64,000 nt of DNA, from positions 17,168 through 81,167 of the forward strand of contig CAZLRW010000005.1 in the NCBI GenBank assembly GCA_964561925.1, read 5' to 3'. Under the pieces are notes generated by a model, which was not told where the DNA came from, searched no databases, and saw nothing but the letters and a program-made list of their open reading frames with translations. Positions 58,569 to 64,000 of this stretch are shown here, one piece after another (the stretch's first letter is position 1; every line of letters starts with the position of its first letter). A program made the translations under genes and the position numbers. This stretch comes from SZUA-430 sp964561925 (GTDB lineage Bacteria > Pseudomonadota > Alphaproteobacteria > Micropepsales > Micropepsaceae).

Positions 58569-59708
58569 TCAGGCCGACCGCCCGCGTGCGTCGACCGGCC
58601 AAATATCGACGAGCGTGTCGCCGTCGACCACGTGATAGGCGTCGTAGAGATTGACTGTCGGGTCGCAATGGGGCGCGGTACAGAGCACGGTGGCGCCGAG
58701 CTCCAGCTGCTTGTCCGCGCCACCGAGAAGAACGCCGCCCTGTTCATCGCCGAAGAAGAAATAGTTCGCGCCCTCCGGTGCGCCCGCATGGATCACGGGT
58801 GAACCCGCCTCCGTCGCGAACGACTTCAGCCCCGCGTCCGTGGTGGCGAGCCCCGGCATGTTCGCGCTGATCACGGTCGTCTGCACGAAGAGCGCCGTCT
58901 CGAACGGCATCGGCGCGCCGTTCGCGATCCGAACCTCGCAATACTGTTTGTCCATGAAGATATAGGACCCGGCCTGAAGCTCCGTGAACACCCGCGCGTC
59001 GGCGTCGATGTTGTAGGTGCCCGTGCCGCCGCCGGACACGATGGGGCAGGGGATACTCGCCGCGACGATCATGTCGCGCGTGTCGCCCAGAAGCTTCAAC
59101 GCCGCGAGCGATTGCGTGCGCCGGTCGCCGAACTCCGCCACATGCTGCAGCTGCCCCGCATAGCCCTGCAGCCCCATGAACGTCAGATCGGGTGACGCCG
59201 CGATGCGCTTCGCAAGTTCGAGCGCGGGCTCGCCCGGGCGGATGCCCGTGCGATGCAACCCGATGTCGACGTCGACCAGAACCTTGAGCGGCTTGCCGGA
59301 CGTGCGCGCCGCCGCCGCGTAGCCGTCGACGACGGTTACACTGTCGGCCACGATCATAAAGTCGCCAGCCCCAGCGTTCAGCTTGCCGACGCGGGCGAAC
59401 GCCTGTTCGGTCACGACCGGCGACGTCACGAGCAAACCTTCGATCCCGCCCTCGGCCAATGCTTCCGCCTCACCCAATTTCGCGCAGCACTGGCCGACCG
59501 CGCCCGCCTCGATCAGCCGACGCGCAATCTTGACGGACTTGTGCGTCTTCGCGTGCGCGCGCAAGCTCAGACCCACGCGCGCGCAGTGATCCCGCATCGC
59601 CGCGACGTTACGCTCGAACGCCTTGAGATCGAGCACCAGCGCAGGCGTCGCAAGTTTCGCGCGGCCGCCCGGCACGCCGATGAGGTCCTGGTTCAAAAAC
59701 CGATGCAT
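58569..59708 (-). CDS. PLP-dependent D-threonine aldolase/D-serine dehydratase-like (DSD1) protein
   Basis: A 379-residue alanine-racemase-fold PLP enzyme. The N-terminal PLP lysine is in RAHAKTHKSVKIARRLIEAG, with TPALVLDLKAFERNVAAM before it and VDVDIGLHRTGIRPGEPAL in the barrel. The C-terminal zinc-binding H-x-C motif is seen as TAPHCDPTVNLYDAYHVVDG. This set is that of DSD1 family D-serine dehydratase and D-threonine aldolase. The start at 59708 (MHRFLNQDLIG) begins the conserved N-terminus; an open extension to 59771 overlaps the GNAT gene. Confidence 0.88.
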   Translation of the reverse strand: MHRFLNQDLIGVPGGRAKLATPALVLDLKAFERNVAAMRDHCARVGLSLRAHAKTHKSVKIARRLIEAGAVGQCCAKLGEAEALAEGGIEGLLVTSPVVTEQAFARVGKLNAGAGDFMIVADSVTVVDGYAAAARTSGKPLKVLVDVDIGLHRTGIRPGEPALELAKRIAASPDLTFMGLQGYAGQLQHVAEFGDRRTQSLAALKLLGDTRDMIVAASIPCPIVSGGGTGTYNIDADARVFTELQAGSYIFMDKQYCEVRIANGAPMPFETALFVQTTVISANMPGLATTDAGLKSFATEAGSPVIHAGAPEGANYFFFGDEQGGVLLGGADKQLELGATVLCTAPHCDPTVNLYDAYHVVDGDTLVDIWPVDARGRSA

Positions 59709-59733
59709 GGCCGCGACTCGTTCCGTGCTTGTG

Positions 59734-60594
59734 CTAAATCTCACAAAACAGGATGTCGGCGAACGTCGCAACCTTCCGATAGCCGATGCGCTGATAAATC
59801 CGGTTCGTGAGCGCGTTGTCGGCGTCCGCGAACAGACAGCACCACTGGCCGTGCGCCAGCACGCGCGCCGACAACGCCGCGGTCAGCGCCGAAGCGTAAC
59901 CGCGCCCGCGCTGATCGTCGGGCGTATAGACACCCGAAACCCGCGCGCCGAGCCCTGCGATAGGCCGAAGCCGCGCCGTCGCGACCGGCGCGCCGCCCGC
60001 TTCCCAAACAAAGAACGAGCGGTCGGCAAGACCCTCATCGACGAAACGCGTGATGTAGTCGATCTCGCGCTCGGCTTCGGGCAGACCGGCGTCGACCGCA
60101 AACGCCGCCTCCCACCGCAGTATCAAGTCGCGCTCTTCCGCCCGCGCATTGCGCATCGCGCCTTGAACGCCCGGCGGCGGAACGATCTGCGTCACTTCAT
60201 AGAGGTTCTGCATCAAGCCGTGGCGTGGTCGCGCCGATGGAGTCTGGCCGGTCGCCGCCGACCAGCGCGCGGCGAAGGCCTGTGCCAGTGCCTCCTCGCC
60301 GACCACGCCGGGGATCGCGACCTCCGCGTCGATCAGATGGCGCACGAGCGCGGCGATGCCCGTCTCCCCGCGCCCGTCATGCGCAAGGTTCAACCGGAAC
60401 GGCGGCGTGCGCAGCGCGCCCAGCACAAGATCGCTGCCGTCGAACACGCCGGCGCGGAACAAATCCTTGCGCAGATCCTTGCGGATGCGGTTGGCGACGC
60501 CGATGAACACGTTGTTGCGCACGGGATTCGTGCACAGCGGCGCGGCCACCTCGTGCCAGAACGCATGCCCATCCGTGTAGCCCGTGACGTGCAT
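59734..60594 (-). CDS. GNAT-family N-acetyltransferase
   Basis: A 286-residue protein. The C-terminal GNAT domain (about 150-286) has the acetyl-CoA loop VSGVYTPDDQRGRGYASALT, with R-x-x-G-x-G/A, and WCCLFADADNALTNRIYQRI then GYRKVATFADI. The N-terminal half is a separate region with FIGVANRIRKDLRKDLF and FDGSDLVLGALRTPPFRLNL, as in GNAT proteins that acetylate small amines. The start at 60594 was chosen as the ATG nearest the conserved part. Substrate unknown. Confidence 0.88.
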   Translation of the reverse strand: MHVTGYTDGHAFWHEVAAPLCTNPVRNNVFIGVANRIRKDLRKDLFRAGVFDGSDLVLGALRTPPFRLNLAHDGRGETGIAALVRHLIDAEVAIPGVVGEEALAQAFAARWSAATGQTPSARPRHGLMQNLYEVTQIVPPPGVQGAMRNARAEERDLILRWEAAFAVDAGLPEAEREIDYITRFVDEGLADRSFFVWEAGGAPVATARLRPIAGLGARVSGVYTPDDQRGRGYASALTAALSARVLAHGQWCCLFADADNALTNRIYQRIGYRKVATFADILFCEI

Positions 60595-60602
60595 GAAGGG
60601 TC

Positions 60603-61010
60603 CTACGCGATCCCTTCCGCACGCCGCATCTTCGCGATGAACGCCGCCCCGCAGGAGAGCTTCTTCGCAATCGGGCTCTTCGCGTCGATCAAGCGCCAGA
60701 ACGGCGTGATCTTCTCGACGGGATTGCCGTCTTCCATCTCCTCGAGCGCGGCCTCCGCGGCGATCCGCGCGAAGATGCTCGACGTCATCGGGCACGTCGC
60801 GTCGGCCTTGTGCGCCTTCGCGAATTCGTTGCGCATCTCTTCAATCGTCCGCGACGACCCCTTGCGGATCTTCTTCATGTAGTCGCGCACCAGGATGGGT
60901 GTGGCGATGAAGATCTTGTCGCCCTTCGCCAAACCCCACATCGCCGTCGTCATTGTCGAGACATGGGCCGGCTTCGCGCCGTGCAACTTCTCGCTCCAGG
61001 ATTTCGCCAT
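60603..61010 (-). CDS. Conserved protein resembling MGMT-type proteins
   Basis: A 135-residue basic protein. KGDKIFIATPILVRDYMKKI, IRKGSSRTIEEMRNEFAKAH, ATCPMTSSIFARIAAEAALE and EKITPFWRLIDAKSPIAKKL are the visible segments. I recall similar proteins labelled as MGMT-like (methylguanine methyltransferase fold); here Cys73 sits in A-T-C-P-M-T and would be the equivalent reactive residue, but I cannot confirm it. It starts 8 bp from the GNAT gene on the same strand and may be co-transcribed with it. Confidence 0.65.
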   Translation of the reverse strand: MAKSWSEKLHGAKPAHVSTMTTAMWGLAKGDKIFIATPILVRDYMKKIRKGSSRTIEEMRNEFAKAHKADATCPMTSSIFARIAAEAALEEMEDGNPVEKITPFWRLIDAKSPIAKKLSCGAAFIAKMRRAEGIA

Positions 61011-61072
61011 AAGAATCTGCTCGCAACCGGTTCGGCCGTGCGCGAAGATTGACCAAACGCGAGGAGAATTCC

Positions 61073-62077
61073 ATGGAGTATATCCGTTTGGGCCGTACGG
61101 GTTTGAAGGTGTCGCGCCTCTGCCTCGGCTGCATGACCTACGGCACGCCGAAGTGGCGCGAATGGGTGCTGGACGAAGCGGCCTCCCGCCCGTTCTTCAA
61201 ACAGGCGCTCGACCTCGGCATCAACTTCTTCGACACGGCCGACATGTATTCGCTGGGCGCGAGCGAAGAGGTCACCGGCCGCGCGCTGAAGGAGATGGCC
61301 AAACGCGACCAGGTCGTCATCGCGACCAAGGTCTACAACCCCATGGGCAAGGGCCCGAATGACCGCGGCCTCTCGCGCAAGCACATCATGGAAGCAATCG
61401 ACGCCAGCCTGAAACGGCTCGGCACGGACTACGTCGATCTCTACCAAATCCACCGCTTCGACTACGAAACGCCGATCGAAGAAACGATCGAGGCGTTGAG
61501 CGACGTCGTGAAGGCGGGCAAGGCGCTCTACATCGGCGCCTCTTCGATGCACGCGTGGCAGTTCATGAAGATGCTCGGCCTGCAACGCGCGAACGGCCTG
61601 GCCCAATTCGTCTCCATGCAGCCGCACTACAATCTCGTCTACCGCGAGGAGGAGCGCGAGATGATTGCGCTCTGCCAGTCGGAAGGCGTCGGCGTCATCC
61701 CGTGGAGCCCGCTCGCCCGCGGCTTCCTCACCGGCTCGCGCAAGACGGGCGACAACCCGAAGAAGCAGGGCGCCGCGAACGCCGAAACCTCGCGCGCCGG
61801 CAGCGACGAGTTCGCCCACATGCTCTACTACCGCGATCAGGACTTCGAGATCGTCGAACGGGTGGCCGCCGTCGCGAAGAAACACGTCAAGCCGATGGCG
61901 CAAGTCGCGCTCGCCTGGGTCCTCGCCAAACCCGGCATCACCGCCCCGATCATCGGCGCGTCAAAACCAACCCACCTCGACGACGCCGTCGCCGCGCTGA
62001 GCCTCAAACTCGACGCCGAAGACATGAAAACGCTCGAAGAACCCTACAAACCCAAACGCGTGATGGGCCACACCTGA
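61073..62077 (+). CDS. Aldo/keto reductase
   Basis: A 334-residue NADPH-dependent oxidoreductase. The catalytic tetrad residues are visible: Asp in FFDTADMYSLGASEEVTG with Tyr following, Lys in VVIATKVYNPMGKGPNDRG, and His in DYVDLYQIHRFDYETPIEET. Cofactor-binding segments are IPWSPLARGFLTGS and the end AQVALAWVLAKPGITAPIIG. The start at 61073 is preceded by AGGAG, 6 bp away. Its barrel is close to the AKR family of E. coli YajO or YghZ type. Substrate unknown. Confidence 0.93.
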   Translation: MEYIRLGRTGLKVSRLCLGCMTYGTPKWREWVLDEAASRPFFKQALDLGINFFDTADMYSLGASEEVTGRALKEMAKRDQVVIATKVYNPMGKGPNDRGLSRKHIMEAIDASLKRLGTDYVDLYQIHRFDYETPIEETIEALSDVVKAGKALYIGASSMHAWQFMKMLGLQRANGLAQFVSMQPHYNLVYREEEREMIALCQSEGVGVIPWSPLARGFLTGSRKTGDNPKKQGAANAETSRAGSDEFAHMLYYRDQDFEIVERVAAVAKKHVKPMAQVALAWVLAKPGITAPIIGASKPTHLDDAVAALSLKLDAEDMKTLEEPYKPKRVMGHT

Positions 62078-62088
62078 GCCACGCTTGT

Positions 62089-62112
62089 CCTCCCCCGCTT
62101 TAGCGGGGGAGG
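62089..62112. terminator. Hairpin between converging AKR and ACAD genes
   Basis: CCTCCCCCGCT (62089-62099) and AGCGGGGGAGG (62102-62112) pair over 11 bp with a 2-base nominal loop. A related copy, CCGCTTTAGCGGTGG, follows at about 62117-62131. There is no T run, but the GC-rich hairpin suits bidirectional termination between the AKR and ACAD genes. Confidence 0.55.
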
Positions 62113-62160
62113 GGGACCGCTTTAGCGGTGGAGGGGGACGAAGCGAGGCTGGGCTTCCGT

Positions 62161-63432
62161 CTACTCCGCCTTCTTGTTCTTCCCCAAGAACCCGTAGAGG
62201 TGCCCCGCCACGTTGCGCATCTGGATCTGCTCCGACCCTTCCGTGATGCGATAGCGGCGATGGTGGCGATAGATGTGCTCGAACGGCTTGTGCCGCGAAT
62301 AGCCCATGCCGCCGTGCACCTGCATCGCCCAATCCGCCGCCTCGCAGCAGAAGCGGTTCGCCCAGTAGTTACACATCGAGACTTTGTCCGAGAGGTAGAT
62401 CTGAATCTCGGGCCCCGTCATCTGATCCATCTCCCACGCGGTCTTTTGGATCAGCAAACGAAGCATCTCCGCCTGCGTCATCAGTTCGACGGTCGGAAAC
62501 TGAATCGCCTGGTTCGCGGCCAGCGGCTTGCCGAACGGTTTGCGCGCCTTGGCGTAGTCAACGGATTCGTTGAGGCAATAAACGCCGGCGCCGAGCGACG
62601 ACGCCGCCTGACGAATCCGGTTCTCGTGCACGAAATGCCGCGCAAGCACGAGCCCGTTGTCCACCGGCCCGAACACTGCCTCGTCCGGCACCCAAACGTT
62701 CGTGAACCTCACATGCGCGTGGTCCGTCGGCATATTGAACGTCCAATAATAGAACTCGACCTTCACGCCTTCAGACTTCATCGGCACCAGGAAGCACGTG
62801 ATCCCGCGCGCATCGCCGTCGTTCCCGCTCGTGCGCGCGAACACCATGTCGTGGCTGGCGACATGCACGCCCGTGTTCCAAAACTTCTCGCCCGTGATGC
62901 GCCAGCCGTTTCCGTCGCGAACGGCACGCGTCTCCATCCACGTCGCGTCCGACCCGTGCTTCGGCTCGGTCAAGCCGAACGCCGGCCGGTGCGTGCCGGC
63001 CAGCATGCCGTTGATGAATTCCTCCTTCTGCTTCGGCGTGCCGAAGTCGCGGAACATCAACACCTGCGGGAAATTGCCGACGATCGAACTCTCGTTCTGC
63101 AGATCGTTGTGTAAGCCCAACCCCTTCGCCGCCAGATGTTCGCGAATGATCGCCATCGCAAGATTGCCGATGTTCTGTCCCCCATATTCCCTGGGCAGCG
63201 CGAGGCGCAGGAACCCCGCCTTGTCCGCCCGCCGGCGCATTTCGCGCAGCAGCGCCTCCCACTCATGCCGCGGCAGCCCGTCCCGATCCCAATCGGTGCG
63301 CGCATGCTCGCGCCGGTGATCGAAGAACCGGATGTTGTCGTCCTGGTTCTCGAGCGGCTTGATCTCGGCCTCGATGAACGCGTCCATCTTGGCGAGCAGC
63401 TCTTTGATCTCCTGCGGTATACGAAAGTCCAT
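62161..63432 (-). CDS. Acyl-CoA dehydrogenase
   Basis: A 423-residue flavoprotein that oxidises acyl-CoA at C2-C3. Conserved: FAFGLTEPKHGSDATWMETR-like PAFGLTEPKHGSDATWMETR, NGWRITGEKFWNTGVHVAS, RHFVHENRIRQAASSLGAGV, FGKPLAANQAIQFPTVELMT and, near the C terminus, QVHGGMGYSRHKPFEHIYRH with EGSEQIQMRNVAGHLYG. The catalytic base is not obvious at the usual C-terminal EGT segment, which reads TEGSEQIQ here. The start at 63432 begins MDFRIPQEIKELLAKMDAFI; an open extension to 63522 is not needed. The thioesterase gene starts divergently 88 bp away. Confidence 0.92.
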   Translation of the reverse strand: MDFRIPQEIKELLAKMDAFIEAEIKPLENQDDNIRFFDHRREHARTDWDRDGLPRHEWEALLREMRRRADKAGFLRLALPREYGGQNIGNLAMAIIREHLAAKGLGLHNDLQNESSIVGNFPQVLMFRDFGTPKQKEEFINGMLAGTHRPAFGLTEPKHGSDATWMETRAVRDGNGWRITGEKFWNTGVHVASHDMVFARTSGNDGDARGITCFLVPMKSEGVKVEFYYWTFNMPTDHAHVRFTNVWVPDEAVFGPVDNGLVLARHFVHENRIRQAASSLGAGVYCLNESVDYAKARKPFGKPLAANQAIQFPTVELMTQAEMLRLLIQKTAWEMDQMTGPEIQIYLSDKVSMCNYWANRFCCEAADWAMQVHGGMGYSRHKPFEHIYRHHRRYRITEGSEQIQMRNVAGHLYGFLGKNKKAE

Positions 63433-63520
63433 GGGGGCCGTTCCTCGAATGTTGTGATGAGGCGACCTTAGCCCCGCCGCCGTTGACAGACAAACGCCCG
63501 AGGCGGCATCAAAACGCGCC

Positions 63521-63952
63521 ATGAAACCAGAACCGTTCCGCCTCGCCCGCGCGTCATATCCCTATTTCCGCCGCGTCATCGCGCGCTTCTCCGACATGGA
63601 CGCAGAGCGCCACTTGAACAACGTGGCGCTCGCCGCGTTCTACGAAGACGGCCGCGTCTCGTTCCTGCATGGTTTGAGCGGCGAGGAGCGCGGCAAGGCG
63701 TTCCGCTTCGTCATCGCCCGCATCTCGATCAGCTACCTCGCCGAGGCGCACTATCCCGGCGACTACGATGTCGGCATCGGCGTCACGCGCTTCGGCAACA
63801 CCTCGTTCGACATCGGCGCCGCCCTCTTCATCGGCGACAAATGCGTCGGCGTCTGCGACACGACGCAAGTCGTGATCGGCGAACGCGGCCCGTCAACCAT
63901 TCCCGGTGCGCTGCGCGCCGCGCTCGAAAAGAAAATGCTCTTGCGCGCTTGA
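63521..63952 (+). CDS. Thioesterase, 4-hydroxybenzoyl-CoA thioesterase-like
   Basis: A 143-residue hot-dog-fold thioesterase. The N-terminal signature RFSDMDAERHLNNVALAAFY has the Asp and H-x-N-N residues typical of the 4HBT family, and IARISISYLAEAHYPGDYDV, VGIGVTRFGNTSFDIGAALF and IGDKCVGVCDTTQVVI follow. It probably hydrolyses acyl-CoA or acyl-ACP. It is divergent from the acyl-CoA dehydrogenase, 88 bp away, so both may serve acyl-CoA turnover. The window ends 48 bp beyond its stop. Confidence 0.9.
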   Translation: MKPEPFRLARASYPYFRRVIARFSDMDAERHLNNVALAAFYEDGRVSFLHGLSGEERGKAFRFVIARISISYLAEAHYPGDYDVGIGVTRFGNTSFDIGAALFIGDKCVGVCDTTQVVIGERGPSTIPGALRAALEKKMLLRA

Positions 63953-64000
63953 CTGCGCGAATCGAGAAGCGTAGAAGCCGCGTCCCTTGTGCGAGAGATC

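Overview
The window is about 64 kb of GC-rich bacterial chromosome. Gene content points to an alphaproteobacterium: flgF-flgG-flgA-flgH facing fliL-fliM, a DUF6468 protein and a MotE-like protein, a NadQ-type NAD regulator, DUF2948 next to hisD, UPF0262, and an infA-maf-rng-yacG block. I cannot assign an order or genus from the sequence alone. Nearly every kilobase is coding, many genes are joined by ATGA/GTGA stop-start overlaps, and many carry long shadow frames on the other strand.

Layout. (1) 1-9.4 kb is accessory: a type I restriction-modification operon in the order hsdR-hsdS-hsdM, followed by a PD-(D/E)xK/DUF5655 protein; an unrecognised minus-strand gene; a 13-bp repeat array in two opposed blocks; two identical-armed 30-bp palindromes touching the start of a nucleotidyltransferase-DUF1488 fusion gene; and a 12-bp tandem array. 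(2) 9.4-19.2 kb is flagellar: flgFGAH on the minus strand behind a likely sigma-54 promoter, and fliL-fliM-DUF6468-motE plus a very large secreted TPR protein on the plus strand. (3) 19.2-25.1 kb holds a serine hydrolase, nadABC with two candidate operators, and a membrane endonuclease/exonuclease/phosphatase-fold protein. (4) 25.2-32.1 kb has a response regulator/YaiO barrel/HEAT/GT2 operon converging on a histidine kinase/response regulator/Hpt operon, probably one regulated polysaccharide or surface-glycan locus. (5) 32.2-34.3 kb is an HD hydrolase/tyrosine phosphatase/NadQ operon; NadQ probably acts on the nadABC operators 9 kb away. (6) 34.3-48.7 kb is mixed: a universal stress protein behind an FNR/FixK box, a FabH-like synthase, queC-queE, a saccharopine-dehydrogenase-like protein, GDPD, a secreted cysteine hydrolase candidate coupled to an MFS carrier, an ArsR/SRPBCC pair, a membrane HIRAN-like protein, tRNA-Thr and msrA. 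(7) 48.5-57.9 kb is housekeeping: murA, an OmpA-type protein, DUF2948-hisD-UPF0262-LMW phosphatase-infA-maf-rng-yacG and an isocitrate-lyase-like enzyme. (8) 57.9-64 kb has a His/Trp/Arg-repeat secreted protein, a D-threonine-aldolase-like enzyme, a GNAT, an aldo/keto reductase, an acyl-CoA dehydrogenase and a thioesterase.

The most interesting points are the nucleotidyltransferase-DUF1488 gene with its twin palindromes and flanking repeat arrays, the NadQ regulator paired with its probable operators, the large TPR protein next to motE, and the HEAT/GT2/YaiO cluster with its opposing two-component genes. All functions are read from motifs and remembered family features; no database search was run.
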